Source: Gammaproteobacteria bacterium
Lineage (GTDB): Bacteria > Pseudomonadota > Gammaproteobacteria > Steroidobacterales > GCA-2729495
Length of the DNA: 58,893 nt
Reading direction: 5' to 3'
Assembly: GCA_024229935.1 (NCBI GenBank)
Contig: JAAERX010000048.1
Coordinates: 1-58,893 of the forward strand
Part shown: positions 17,892 to 27,214 of the stretch, piece after piece
Position numbering within the stretch: the first letter of the stretch is position 1
How the letters are laid out: the number at the start of each line of letters is the position of its first letter
The notes under the pieces: generated by a model
Database searches by the model: none
What the model was told of the DNA's origin: nothing
The model's input: only the letters and a program-made list of their open reading frames with translations
Position numbers and translations under genes: made by a program

Positions 17892-20800
17892 CATTGACCA
17901 CTCACGTATTGCCGATAAGGATGCTCGGGAGGAGGCACTGATTCCTGACCAGTCATTCATCGTGCAGGCACCTGCAGGTTCAGGCAAAACCGAACTTCTG
18001 ACCCAGCGTTATCTGGCGTTACTGGCGCGGGTTGAGAACCCGGAAGAAATACTGGCAGTCACTTTTACTCGCAAGGCAGCGGCAGAGATGCGTAATCGCA
18101 TTATTGATGCCATACAGCCGTCTAGGGCGCATAAGGATGAACGGCTGGCTCGAACCAAAGAGCTTGCTGATGCAGTGCTGGAGCGTGACCAGCAGTTCGG
18201 CTGGCAATTGACGCAATACCCTGCGCGGTTGCGAATCCGCACCATTGATTCTGTGAATGCCTGGTTGAGTGCCACGGCACCGCTTGCGGGCAAAGGGCGG
18301 GCGCAGATCATCAGTGAAACGCCTAATGTGTTGTACAGGCAAGCTGCCACGCGTGTCGTTGAGCGAGCCGCCCGGCGGGATGGCGCTGCCATACGTACTT
18401 TGCTGATGCATCTCGATAACCGTAGTGATTTTCTGGTCGGGCTGATTGCCGGAATGTTAAGTAAGCGTGACCAGTGGTTCGATATTGTGAACATTGTGCG
18501 GAAAGTTGATGAAGGTGCGGGTCGTGCACGTGAGGCGCTGGAAAATATTTTGCATGAGCTGGTTGCGCGGGAGCTTATTTCCGCGGCAGCGTGTTTATCT
18601 GTTGAGCAACGTAATGAGGTTTTCGAACTCATGCAGTTTGCAGCAGGCAATATTGTTGGGACTAAACCAGAGTCTGAATGGGCGAAGGTTCTTGAGCTGG
18701 ATACTCTGCCAGGGCCTGAGCCCGAGCAACTTGAATTCTGGAAACTGGTCGCAGATTTTCTACTTACCACTAAAGATGACGTACGTAAAACCGTAAATAA
18801 AAATAATGGCTTTCCTGCGGGTGCCGGCCCACAAAAAATATTAAAAGACCGGGCTTTGGGTTTGCTCACTGAATTACGGGAGAACCACAACTTTGGTGTT
18901 GGGCTTGGTGCTGTTCGGGCGCTGCCGGCACCGCGTTACAGCGATGATCAATGGCATGTGCTTGGTGCATTGCTCGAGGTATTAAACCATGCGGTAGTTG
19001 CTTTGCAGGACGTATTTGCAGAATCGGGCGAGGCGGATTATCCGGCAATCGCAAAAGCCGCGATTGACGCGCTGGTTGAGGACGGTGATGTTCCGACTGA
19101 TCTGGCTTTACGGCTTGATTACCGTATTGGGCACATTCTGATAGATGAATTTCAGGACACGTCCTCCGCGCAGATGGAGTTGCTGAAGGCACTCACGGCA
19201 GGCTGGGAGGATGGTGATGGACGCACTCTGTTTGTCGTTGGCGATCCCATGCAATCTATCTATCGCTTTCGGAAGGCTGAGGTAGGTCTGTTTATTGAAT
19301 TGCAGAATGATGGTTTATCAAACCTGCATTTGCGGAGGATTACTTTAACGACCAATTTTCGTTCTGACCCAAGAGTGGTGGATTGGGCAAACAGCGTATT
19401 CGAAAGTGTTATGCCGCCCGAAGATGACCCGGTGAACGGTGCTGTCAGTTATACCGAAAGTGTCGCTGCACGAATGGAAGATGAATTTGCTGCCGTTCGT
19501 GAGCACGCCTTACTCAAACCATCGCGGGTTGAAGAAGCAGGGCAGATAATCCAGCAGGTAAAGGACACGCTTGCCGAATGGCCTGAGGAGACTATCGGCA
19601 TTCTGGTTCGTAGCCGCAAACATGCTGAATTAGTTGTGGATGGTTTGCAGGAGGCTGGCATTGATTTTTCAGGCACGGGGCTTGAAAACTCTTTGGAGAA
19701 AGCACCTGTTCAGGATTTGCTATGCATTACGCGAGCTTTAACGCATAGAGCTGATCGAACAGCCTGGCTGGGTTTGTTGCGGGCACCTTGGTGCGGCCTT
19801 GGCCTTGCAGATATAGAAAGGCTTGTCAGTGACGATATGAAGACCTGTGTTTGGGATCTCATGATCGACCCGCTGGCCCAGGAAAAACTTTCTGCTGATG
19901 GAAAGCAGCGCCTGCAGCGTGTAGTTAACGTACTGACACCGGTATTCGCTCGTCGCGGTTCCTTACCTCTGCGTGATGTAGTGGAAGGTGTATGGGTCGA
20001 GTTGGGCGGTCCGGCTTTTCTGACCGAGCCAACGGGTGCTCAGGGCGCCTATAACGATTCTGCTCCAGCACAAAGGGCTGCAGCATTTTTTGCAGGTCTT
20101 GATCAGTTTGATGACGGCGGGGACTGTGCCGACGCATTTAACCTGCATGAGTTGATACAGGACAAGCTAAAAATTGATGACCGGCAGGCCAGGGTCAATG
20201 TCATGACCATACACAAAGCCAAGGGGCTGGAATTTGACACTGTTATTTTGCCGGCACTGGAAGCGGTTACTCCCGGTGCTGATAAACCGGCGCTGGCCTG
20301 GCAGGAAGTGGTCTGGTCAGGTGAGCAGCGAGGCATAGTTATTGCCCCCGTGGAGCGTACAGGTGATGACAAGGATCCGATATACGACCTGGCAAGAAGG
20401 CTGGATGCAGCCAAGGGCTCATTTGAACAGGATCGTTTGTTATACGTTGCAACTACCCGGGCAAGAAAACGTTTGCATCTGTACTTTGGCCTCGCTGTTG
20501 ATGAAGACAGTGTGGTCAAAGCACCAGCAAAAAATTCCCTGTTGGCGAGGCTCTGGCCGGTGATTGGTGCAGGGCATACCTCCTTTGAGGGTGCAGCCAT
20601 TGCAGAGACGAATACTGATGAATGGCAGCAACCGCGCATACGTCGTTATGATGATGGTTGGACAGTGCCGGTCGCCCCACTTGCATTTCAACCAGCAGCT
20701 TCGCTTGAGCCAGACGAGCGTATGCGAGACGTTACCTATGACTGGGCCAGTCCGTTGGCCCAGCATGTGGGTACCGTCGTGCACAGCTGGCTGGAAAAAA

Positions 20801-21282
20801 TTACTTGTGAGGGTGTTGACGCGTACGATGCGGACAGGATTGGGGAGTTAAAACCGGTCTTTCGTCATATGCTGCTGACTGAAGATACGGAAACGGCAGA
20901 CCTGGAGCGGGGTGTAGATATGGTCTCTGCCGCAATCCTTAATACACTGGATGATGAAATGGGTCGATGGCTGCTGACGGATTCTCATCCGGAATCAGCG
21001 TGTGAACTGCCTGTTACCGGCGTGTTCAACAGGCAAGTTAAATCACATGTGATCGACCGTACCTTTCTTGATGACAAAGGCATACGCTGGATTATTGATT
21101 ACAAAACCAGCCCCCATGAAGGCGGAGGTCTTGAAAACTTCCTTAACAGTCAGGAAGAACGTTACAGAAAACAACTCAGGGGTTATCGTGATGTGATGCA
21201 GCTGCTTGAGCCTGAAAGAGAAATACGCACCGCACTATATTTTCCACTGTTAAGTGAATTACGTATTGTTGAGCCGGATTAA
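17884..21282 (+). CDS. AddA-like UvrD/REP helicase with C-terminal PD-(D/E)XK nuclease
   Basis: 1132 aa from the ATG at 17884, chosen because GAGG lies about ten bases upstream and MADIDHSRIADKDAREEAL fits the family; the longer frame starts at GTG 17863. Helicase motifs are all present: APAGSGKTE (Walker A, about residue 30), LIDEFQDTS (about 420), GDPMQSIYRFRKAE, LTTNFRSD, VMTIHKAKGLEFD (about 773) and LLYVATTRARKRL. The C-terminal nuclease has IIDYKTSPHE near 1071 and RKQLRGYRDVM after it. It is translationally coupled to the AddB-like gene and likely forms a break-resection complex with it. The stop overlaps the stop of gspN on the opposite strand by four bases. Confidence 0.9.
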   Translation: MADIDHSRIADKDAREEALIPDQSFIVQAPAGSGKTELLTQRYLALLARVENPEEILAVTFTRKAAAEMRNRIIDAIQPSRAHKDERLARTKELADAVLERDQQFGWQLTQYPARLRIRTIDSVNAWLSATAPLAGKGRAQIISETPNVLYRQAATRVVERAARRDGAAIRTLLMHLDNRSDFLVGLIAGMLSKRDQWFDIVNIVRKVDEGAGRAREALENILHELVARELISAAACLSVEQRNEVFELMQFAAGNIVGTKPESEWAKVLELDTLPGPEPEQLEFWKLVADFLLTTKDDVRKTVNKNNGFPAGAGPQKILKDRALGLLTELRENHNFGVGLGAVRALPAPRYSDDQWHVLGALLEVLNHAVVALQDVFAESGEADYPAIAKAAIDALVEDGDVPTDLALRLDYRIGHILIDEFQDTSSAQMELLKALTAGWEDGDGRTLFVVGDPMQSIYRFRKAEVGLFIELQNDGLSNLHLRRITLTTNFRSDPRVVDWANSVFESVMPPEDDPVNGAVSYTESVAARMEDEFAAVREHALLKPSRVEEAGQIIQQVKDTLAEWPEETIGILVRSRKHAELVVDGLQEAGIDFSGTGLENSLEKAPVQDLLCITRALTHRADRTAWLGLLRAPWCGLGLADIERLVSDDMKTCVWDLMIDPLAQEKLSADGKQRLQRVVNVLTPVFARRGSLPLRDVVEGVWVELGGPAFLTEPTGAQGAYNDSAPAQRAAAFFAGLDQFDDGGDCADAFNLHELIQDKLKIDDRQARVNVMTIHKAKGLEFDTVILPALEAVTPGADKPALAWQEVVWSGEQRGIVIAPVERTGDDKDPIYDLARRLDAAKGSFEQDRLLYVATTRARKRLHLYFGLAVDEDSVVKAPAKNSLLARLWPVIGAGHTSFEGAAIAETNTDEWQQPRIRRYDDGWTVPVAPLAFQPAASLEPDERMRDVTYDWASPLAQHVGTVVHSWLEKITCEGVDAYDADRIGELKPVFRHMLLTEDTETADLERGVDMVSAAILNTLDDEMGRWLLTDSHPESACELPVTGVFNRQVKSHVIDRTFLDDKGIRWIIDYKTSPHEGGGLENFLNSQEERYRKQLRGYRDVMQLLEPEREIRTALYFPLLSELRIVEPD

Positions 21283-22037
21283 ATTGAGCCTGCCAGTTTA
21301 AAGATATGACTGCCATCCGATTCTGGTGAACCCAGAAACCCAAGATTATCCTGTAATTCTTGTGGTGCATTCGGGCGTGCCTTGATGCGGGTATCAAGAT
21401 CATAGTTGCCAGGTGGTGTTAATAATAATGTGCCTGTAAGTTCGAGTGGGCCACCAGAGTCTTTAATCAGGCCGGTAATGGACTCTGTATCTGTTTCGGT
21501 ATCAGTATCAAATTCTATAGAGACATTCCCAATCTGACCTGCAGCGCCACTGCCCATGAGTGGACTGGAGAGATTACGAATATTCCCTGAGCCGGTTAGT
21601 TTATGCGGCCAGTTACTAACTATTTCCAGGTTGTTAATAGTAATGCTGATCTGACCGCCTATTTGCGGAGTCCCAAACATTGAACTGACAGTTGCAACAT
21701 CAAAGCTGGCCTGTGCATCAATTAGTCGAACTGTTCCAGCCATACTAATTGTGCCAAAACCCTCCGCAAAACCACTGCCCCAGCGGGTTTTAAAATCACC
21801 TCCTAACTGACCAAGTAGCAGGTGGCTGAGTGCAATATCCCATTCAGTATTACGTAACTGCTGACCGCCTGCATTAATGATACGGGCGCTTCCATTCCAG
21901 ATGCTGCCTTGTACACCATAACCCTGTACGGAATCTGGCATGAATACAGCAAAAACAACGCGTGCCGGGAACAGAGTAAAAAAGAATAGCAGGAAGCAGG
22001 CAATACCAAGTGTGAGTAGTTTTTTATGCTTTTGCAT
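21279..22037 (-). CDS. gspN: Type II secretion system protein N
   Basis: 252 aa. A single N-terminal membrane segment (LLTLGIACFLLFFFTLFPARVVF) is followed by a periplasmic domain rich in GspN-type strand repeats: VQGYGVQGSIWNGSARI and GGQQLRNTEWDIALSHLLLGQLGGDFKTRW. GspN is an accessory inner-membrane protein of the type II secretion system. Its ATG overlaps the gspM stop by one base, and it is the last gene of the gspG-to-gspN run. The stop codon overlaps the stop of the convergent helicase gene, so no terminator fits between them. Confidence 0.85.
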   Translation of the reverse strand: MQKHKKLLTLGIACFLLFFFTLFPARVVFAVFMPDSVQGYGVQGSIWNGSARIINAGGQQLRNTEWDIALSHLLLGQLGGDFKTRWGSGFAEGFGTISMAGTVRLIDAQASFDVATVSSMFGTPQIGGQISITINNLEIVSNWPHKLTGSGNIRNLSSPLMGSGAAGQIGNVSIEFDTDTETDTESITGLIKDSGGPLELTGTLLLTPPGNYDLDTRIKARPNAPQELQDNLGFLGSPESDGSHIFKLAGSI

Positions 22038-22540
22038 TACCAGTTTCCTGCTCGTGTAATTACGAGACTGCAGTTAATGCGTCCTGTGCCTGCTTCATCA
22101 AAGTTTGCTGTAACCATTGTCATGCCATAATTTTGTTTTAGCTCACCAAGCCAGGCGACCAATACATCAAAGGGTGCGCCCTCAAAACGTAAACGCACGT
22201 TATTGCCATCGGGTTGATTGCGTTTTAGATACTGTGCCAGTTGGCGACTACGGGTGGTGCGGTCAATAACGACTACAATTGAATCATTGCTGCTTACACT
22301 TGGGCCTGATACGGAATCAGCACCGGGCCGTATCTGGCTGGCCATTTCCTGCAGGTTTGCCAGTTGTGCCTGTTTTTCCGTAACCCGGTTTTCCAAATCT
22401 GCACTGTGTGAAAAAATTGGCTGGAGTGCAAAACTCCAGAGAAGAGTGAGCAGTACAAATACAGCACATATGCTAACCATAACGCGTTCACGTGGTGCCA
22501 GTTGTAAAAACCAATTCTGTAATTCGTCTTTGGGGTTCAT
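22037..22540 (-). CDS. gspM: Type II secretion system protein M
   Basis: 167 aa. A short cytoplasmic N-terminus (LQNWFLQLAPRERVM) leads to one membrane helix at about residues 23-43 and a small periplasmic ferredoxin-like domain, the standard GspM topology. It starts within the ATGA overlap with the gspL stop. GspM and GspL form the assembly platform that links the cytoplasmic ATPase GspE to the pseudopilus. Sequence is poorly conserved in this family, so position in the operon carries much of the evidence. Confidence 0.85.
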   Translation of the reverse strand: MNPKDELQNWFLQLAPRERVMVSICAVFVLLTLLWSFALQPIFSHSADLENRVTEKQAQLANLQEMASQIRPGADSVSGPSVSSNDSIVVVIDRTTRSRQLAQYLKRNQPDGNNVRLRFEGAPFDVLVAWLGELKQNYGMTMVTANFDEAGTGRINCSLVITRAGNW

Positions 22541-23796
22541 GGTTTTACCGCCGTAATCTGCATGCGACCCTTGATAACATCTTTATCAGGATTGGCAGAT
22601 TGGATTGAAGCAGTGAAAACAGTGCTCTCACTAATATTTTGACGTAGCTTATCCAGTGAATTGACATTGGGTGCGAGCAGTTGTAAATCAAGAATGCCAC
22701 TACGCCAGCTTAATGTTTGTAATTGAATATTAGGTGTTTGACTAAAGGCACTGGCGAGCGCCTCCATTGCTTCAGCAAAACCAGGGCCACTGACAGGCGT
22801 GCTAGGCGATGCTGCTCCTAGCCTTGACTGTAATACTCCCCAAGGGTTTGATGCAGTGGCTGCATCGGGAAAGGTCTGTTGTAGTACTTCACTGGCAGCA
22901 GCATCAAGAACGGCTTCTTCATGGCTTAGTTGCCAGAACAGCACACCCTTAAAAAGAAAAGTTAAAAGCAGCAAACTACCAAGTAATGCCGCAGGCAGTT
23001 TCCATGGTTCCCATTCAATATTGATATCTGACTTAGGTGCATAGCTACCCTGTAACAAATTTATGCTGTTAGCACTGTTTATCTGTGTGGCAATAAAGGG
23101 CAGGGCACCTTCACCCAGAATTTTAATTTCTACATTCTCGGTGTGTAAGCGTAATTTTCCCCAGACAGACTGAAGTTTTTCATGATCAGTATTGCTGCAA
23201 TAAATTAGTAAATTAACAGGCACTGTGCTGGCATCATTTTCCATGGACTCACTGTGCTGTTCGAGCAGCATCTCTAGCACCATCTGCAATGTTCCAGTGT
23301 CGGTAACCGTGAATTCACCCAGATGATCTCGGATAATGGCGCTGTCGCCATCAATTAATACATTGATGGTAGCGGGTAAGGCAGGTAACCCGTCACTTTC
23401 TGCATATAGCCCCGCAGCTTTAAGCCCAACTGCTTCAAGCTGGCTAAGCCAGTTCTGAATAAGCTCATCGTCGATAATTGCAACAGGTATGCGTCCAGAG
23501 CTATTAGCTTTACTGAAAGAAAAATGCTGAGCCTCAATGTCACCGGCCAGCTGTTCCTCAAGTGCGAAGGGCAATGCCTGGCGGATTTTCACAGTACCTT
23601 TGATCGGTATATTTACCTGCAGTCGTAATACACTACTTGCGGGAGCGAGAGCGACAACAGTGCGTTCATCAGCATAGGTGGCGGCCTCTGCCAGAGTCCC
23701 ATGCATGGGGTTGTTTGCCACGCCATTGGCATCAACGATGACCCAGTCGACTCTGTCGCTGGATGTAGATAATCTGATGATCAGGTTTTCAGGCAT
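22537..23796 (-). CDS. gspL: Type II secretion system protein L
   Basis: 419 aa from the ATG at 23796 (MPENLIIRLSTSSDRVDW), preferred over a 14-codon longer frame that would overlap gspK by 41 bases. The cytoplasmic actin-like domain spans about residues 1-240; VALAPASSVLRLQVNIP and ALPFALEEQLAGDIE are GspL hallmarks (the latter a hinge to GspE). A membrane helix follows (LPAALLGSLLLLTFLFKGV, about 260-280), then a periplasmic ferredoxin-like domain. It starts one base after the gspK stop and overlaps gspM by four bases. Confidence 0.92.
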   Translation of the reverse strand: MPENLIIRLSTSSDRVDWVIVDANGVANNPMHGTLAEAATYADERTVVALAPASSVLRLQVNIPIKGTVKIRQALPFALEEQLAGDIEAQHFSFSKANSSGRIPVAIIDDELIQNWLSQLEAVGLKAAGLYAESDGLPALPATINVLIDGDSAIIRDHLGEFTVTDTGTLQMVLEMLLEQHSESMENDASTVPVNLLIYCSNTDHEKLQSVWGKLRLHTENVEIKILGEGALPFIATQINSANSINLLQGSYAPKSDINIEWEPWKLPAALLGSLLLLTFLFKGVLFWQLSHEEAVLDAAASEVLQQTFPDAATASNPWGVLQSRLGAASPSTPVSGPGFAEAMEALASAFSQTPNIQLQTLSWRSGILDLQLLAPNVNSLDKLRQNISESTVFTASIQSANPDKDVIKGRMQITAVKP

Positions 23797-23797
23797 G

Positions 23798-24817
23798 TTA
23801 ATCCAGACCGTAAGCGCGTACTCGGGTGACAATATCACTATTCCCGGAAGATGACCGGTCTAACAGACTGTACATAGACAAGACTGATCTGCCAATCTCT
23901 ACGTTCACATATAGCTCAAGACAATTGCTTTGTAAGGTCACAAAATTTGAATTCACTATGAGCTCGGGCAAGCCATTAATCTCACCCAGGCTTTCCCAGC
24001 CAGTGAACTCGCGCTCTGAGACCCAGGTCTCTGCTTCTGCAAGACTAACCGGCTGATCCTGTGTTGTTGCTACTGCAGCCATCACCTCGGCAGTTGCATA
24101 ATTAAAGTTAACGGGTGTGTAACCACCAGAGCCACCACACCAGTCTGGGTGCACAGCCGTAAGATGGGGTTGCAGTAACAGGAAGGTTTCTTCATCGATG
24201 CCGTTTACTGCCCGCAATTCACTGATACTGGTGATGTAAGAGTTAGCTGTCCGATAACCCGGGTCCAGTGCAGTATAGTTGCCATCTTCAGCCCCATTGC
24301 TAAGTGCTACGGTATCCGTGTCGATCCAGTCTGCAATGGCATCAACCAGTCCCGGGTTGAGTTCCAGAATAGTAAATAACTCTTTAAATTGAGCAATTAC
24401 AATAGGGTCAGGATCACTTTCCAGGTCTGGTAACAGATTGTTTATGTTCAGGCGACCTTGAGCATCTGTCAGGTGTCCCTGAAATTGCCCGATAGTAAGC
24501 TCTTCTATACCGATCTCCATTGGGCCCAGAAGTCCGGGAGGTTGCCCGGGTGCCAGCTGTTTATTCCAGTTATCAGAATCCGGGTAATCAAAATCATTTT
24601 CGTCGTCACGTAGAATGTCAATTGCAATAGCTTCACCACCTAATGCAATCATTCTTGCCTGCTCCTGGGTAAGTGTAGTTTCAGTACGGCGTATGCTGAC
24701 CTGATTATCCCAGCTTAGTTTGGCAGCAATTAAGGTGGCAATAGCCACCAGTAAAATAGCAGTGATCAGGGCGACGCCCTGTTGTTTCCCTGAGCCAGAC
24801 TGAGGTTGTCTGGTCAT
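23798..24817 (-). CDS. gspK: Type II secretion minor pseudopilin K
   Basis: 339 aa. The prepilin-like N-terminus ends in a QQG cleavage site followed by VALITAILLVAIATLIA. As is usual for GspK, the residue at position +5 of the mature protein is not glutamate. The large globular domain shows the GspK helix-hairpin-helix-like segments (LTDAQGRLNINNLLPD, LVDAIADWIDTDT and ISELRAVNGIDEETF). GspK caps the pseudopilus tip with GspI and GspJ. It starts in the ATGA overlap with the gspJ stop. Confidence 0.93.
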   Translation of the reverse strand: MTRQPQSGSGKQQGVALITAILLVAIATLIAAKLSWDNQVSIRRTETTLTQEQARMIALGGEAIAIDILRDDENDFDYPDSDNWNKQLAPGQPPGLLGPMEIGIEELTIGQFQGHLTDAQGRLNINNLLPDLESDPDPIVIAQFKELFTILELNPGLVDAIADWIDTDTVALSNGAEDGNYTALDPGYRTANSYITSISELRAVNGIDEETFLLLQPHLTAVHPDWCGGSGGYTPVNFNYATAEVMAAVATTQDQPVSLAEAETWVSEREFTGWESLGEINGLPELIVNSNFVTLQSNCLELYVNVEIGRSVLSMYSLLDRSSSGNSDIVTRVRAYGLD

Positions 24818-25431
24818 TGAATGATCTCAACTAGTCGTTCTATCTCGCCAAAACTTTTAAGGGTCAGTTTGTAGCGTATGGCAAGGGGTAAAATGGTGGT
24901 AGACGGTGTTATTGAGTTATTCGTAGCCGGGGGCCAGTCAGCCTGCCATTCAAGCTGGTCATCGAGGTAGGCGATCTCAATTTTTTCAACGCCCTTGAGT
25001 AGTTCCAGTTGCCGGGTGTCTGCGCCCAGCAGGTGATCCATCACTGGCCAGTATTCCCTGATCAGCACTTCATCCTCTAATCTATACCGAACCCGTTGCA
25101 AAGAGCCGCGGACAGCCTGTGCAGGGTTACGCCAGCCATTCCGGCTTAATTCCAGGGTGAAATCCTGAGAGGGGTCACTGCTAAGTGCCCCAATACGGTC
25201 TTGTCCCAATGGCCCCCGTATATCACGTGGGTGTAGCTGGGAAAAATCGGTATTGAGATAGCGAACGGCTCGCTGTAGTTGATTTAGTTCATCTGTTTGC
25301 TGCAGAAGAATTTCACGTTCGCTGATGATCTGACGAATACCGGTGTACATTGCTGTTGCGAGAAAACTGAAAATGGCCATGGCTACCATGAGCTCAATCA
25401 GAGTAAAGCCTGTGTTTCGTGTACTTCTCAT
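24814..25431 (-). CDS. gspJ: Type II secretion minor pseudopilin J
   Basis: 205 aa. The type IV prepilin signal TGFTLIELMVAMAIFSFLA is at residues 7-25, with Gly before the cut and Glu at +5. The region FSQLHPRDIRGPLG and SRNGWRNPAQAVRGSLQRVRY is characteristic of GspJ. It forms the tip complex with GspI and GspK. The start overlaps the gspI stop by four bases (ATGA). Confidence 0.94.
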   Translation of the reverse strand: MRSTRNTGFTLIELMVAMAIFSFLATAMYTGIRQIISEREILLQQTDELNQLQRAVRYLNTDFSQLHPRDIRGPLGQDRIGALSSDPSQDFTLELSRNGWRNPAQAVRGSLQRVRYRLEDEVLIREYWPVMDHLLGADTRQLELLKGVEKIEIAYLDDQLEWQADWPPATNNSITPSTTILPLAIRYKLTLKSFGEIERLVEIIQ

Positions 25432-25850
25432 TGAGTAATACCGTTGTTGCCATTGCCACTGCCATCAGAACCCTTAACAGGTTTAACCAGTGCACCGGTA
25501 GCAAGACCTAATACATTGTCAGGGTCCTGGGCTGGTGCCACTTTTACAATTACCTGGCGGGTGTTCTCACTACCGGCGGCATTATTAAGTTTGATTGAGT
25601 AGACCCAGTCACTGCCTGCCATTTCAAGCTCACCATTACGCTCATTGTCACTGGGAAATTCATTCATCACCCGCATTTCGGTAATCCGGTCAAAGGCAAT
25701 CCAGGTGGCAATGGTTTTTTCCTGCATCAGTGTGGTGGCTGCCACTACCTGCATCATGGTGCCGTACATAGCCATGAAAGCGATAATGACGATGGCCAGG
25801 GCAACCAGTACCTCAATAAGTGTAAAGCCCTGCTGTTGTTCAGAATTCAT
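25428..25850 (-). CDS. gspI: Type II secretion minor pseudopilin I
   Basis: 140 aa from the ATG at 25850 (MNSEQQQGFTLIEVLVALAI), which gives a normal short prepilin leader; the longer frame from 25880 would overlap gspH by 41 bases. Glu +5 is present. WIAFDRITEMRVMNEFPS is the typical GspI region after the helix. The protein ends in a Gly/Asn/Ser-rich tail (GSDGSGNGNNG), which is longer than usual. It overlaps gspH by 11 bases and gspJ by four. Confidence 0.93.
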   Translation of the reverse strand: MNSEQQQGFTLIEVLVALAIVIIAFMAMYGTMMQVVAATTLMQEKTIATWIAFDRITEMRVMNEFPSDNERNGELEMAGSDWVYSIKLNNAAGSENTRQVIVKVAPAQDPDNVLGLATGALVKPVKGSDGSGNGNNGITQ

Positions 25851-26406
25851 CACGGCTGGTTTCCACTTCACCCATTTCATTAACGGTAAGCGTTATGCCA
25901 TTGCTGTTGAAAGAGGGGCGTACCCGTAGCATAAAGGCGGGAAAAATGTCGCCACTGGAGAAGATAAATATCTGTGGTGTATACGGTTCTTTGGTGTCAC
26001 GCTCGTATTCAAGAACCACTTGATTGCCATCCAGTTCAAGACCCAGCGTAATGTCTTCACCTAGATTACGGGGTTTAAGGAGTTGATCTGAGTCAAGGGG
26101 TTCCCAGATCCAGATAGGCAGGTTGTCTTTATCAACAGCAGCTACACGGGCAGAAAACTCGTAGTTATGCTGGTAAAAACGCAGCCCTAATTCCCGTCCC
26201 TGAATGCTGGCTTCTTCAAGGGCAAGTTCCAGCAGGCCCTCAAAGCGTCTGCTGTGTTCATCCACGCCATCATCGGTGGCAGTGCCAATGGATAATGTGG
26301 CCAGTGAAAGTATGATGCCGATGATCACCACCACCACCATGATTTCCAACAGGCTAAAACCTGCTTGGTTTAAACGGGGAAGGGTATGGTGGTAGCGGAG
26401 GGTCAT
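25840..26406 (-). CDS. gspH: Type II secretion minor pseudopilin H
   Basis: 188 aa. The prepilin signal QAGFSLLEIMVVVVIIGII is at residues 14-32 with Glu +5. Downstream, RRFEGLLELALEEASIQGRELGLRF matches the amphipathic helix and first strand of GspH/FimT. The remainder is a beta-rich globular domain. It follows gspG by 25 bases and overlaps gspI. Confidence 0.92.
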   Translation of the reverse strand: MTLRYHHTLPRLNQAGFSLLEIMVVVVIIGIILSLATLSIGTATDDGVDEHSRRFEGLLELALEEASIQGRELGLRFYQHNYEFSARVAAVDKDNLPIWIWEPLDSDQLLKPRNLGEDITLGLELDGNQVVLEYERDTKEPYTPQIFIFSSGDIFPAFMLRVRPSFNSNGITLTVNEMGEVETSRDEF

Positions 26407-26431
26407 GGGATGCTCCGGCTATGCCAGAATT

Positions 26432-26869
26432 TTACTCGGCTTGCCAGTTACCGATATCGGCGTCAATGCCTTCGCCGCCTTCTTGCCCGTCACGGCCCAG
26501 TGAATACAGGTCATAATCGCCATTTTGGCCAGGTGAGCGGTAATTATATTCATTGCCCCATGAATCCTTTGGGATTGAATCCATATAGCGGGTTTCGCCG
26601 CCCGGGGGGGTAACCAGAGCCTGCAGACCTTCTTCACTGGTTGGGTAACGGGCGTTTTTCATGCGATACATGCTAAGTGAATTTTCAATCTGTTTGAGCT
26701 GAAACTCTGATGCTGTGACTTCGGCTTCTTCGAGTGCGGGAAAGATATTTGTACCGACCATACTGATTAAAATACCAATGATGATCACGACCACCATAAT
26801 TTCAATCAGTGTAAAGCCGCTTTGGCGTGAGCGCTGAAAGGTGGGTTTAACTGTACGCTTGGCTTTCAT
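26432..26869 (-). CDS. gspG: Type II secretion major pseudopilin G
   Basis: 145 aa. The prepilin signal SGFTLIEIMVVVIIIGILI is cleaved after Gly, with Glu +5. The mature domain shows the conserved GspG calcium-site region: YRMKNARYPTSEEGLQALV, PKDSWGNEYNYRSPG and DLYSLGRDGQEGGEG. GspG polymerises into the pseudopilus that pushes folded proteins through the outer-membrane secretin. It is the first gene of this operon. gspC, gspD, gspE and gspF are absent from the window. Confidence 0.96.
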   Translation of the reverse strand: MKAKRTVKPTFQRSRQSGFTLIEIMVVVIIIGILISMVGTNIFPALEEAEVTASEFQLKQIENSLSMYRMKNARYPTSEEGLQALVTPPGGETRYMDSIPKDSWGNEYNYRSPGQNGDYDLYSLGRDGQEGGEGIDADIGNWQAE

Positions 26870-27214
26870 GAATAATCCTGTTACTAAAAAATATCGGCTT
26901 CATGCCATGGTTGTGAGTATTGATATAGCTCAATTTTAATGCAACCGGGTTTAATCAGAATCAAGCATTAACATTAGGTATTTATATTAAGTTACTGTAT
27001 AGTATATATTAATAATATATTGTGGGCTGCGTGTAAAGATAACTCTACCTGACTTGAAGCGCGTCTATTATACGGTTTTGAGCTCTTGCATGTAGTGCTT
27101 AACAAGTTGCGGCCAACGGTTATAATCCGCCCTCAATTTTCACTAGTGCTTTCATTAGTTCCGGGGTGGGTTATCCCGGCTTTTCATCTATTCCATGTAG
27201 GTAGAGATTTATCT
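26870..27214. promoter_or_regulatory. AT-rich divergent control region between gspG and fabG
   Basis: This 345-base gap serves two divergent operons. The middle (about 26978-27022) is very AT-rich, with overlapping TATATTA/TAATATA repeats. A good sigma-70 promoter for fabG lies near its right end. For gspG the only candidates (TTGCAT with AATACT, 17-base spacing) are poor matches. No small gene is seen. Confidence 0.5.
27099..27126 (+). promoter_or_regulatory. Sigma-70 promoter of fabG
   Basis: TTAACA (27099-27104) and TATAAT (27121-27126) are separated by 16 bases. They match the consensus hexamers at 5/6 and 6/6 positions. Transcription would begin near 27133, giving a leader of about 80 bases. 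This supports the fabG start at 27215 and rules out the longer frame from 27086. Confidence 0.65.

Noticed and set aside
18009-18890. Antisense 293-codon open frame on the minus strand of the helicase gene
   Set aside because: It lies entirely within a well-supported helicase gene, is rich in Ser and Arg as expected for shadow frames, and has no ribosome-binding site or recognisable motif.
27086-27214. Upstream extension of fabG
   Set aside because: A good promoter (TTAACA/TATAAT) overlaps it and the extension has no FabG-like sequence; the start at 27215 is preferred.
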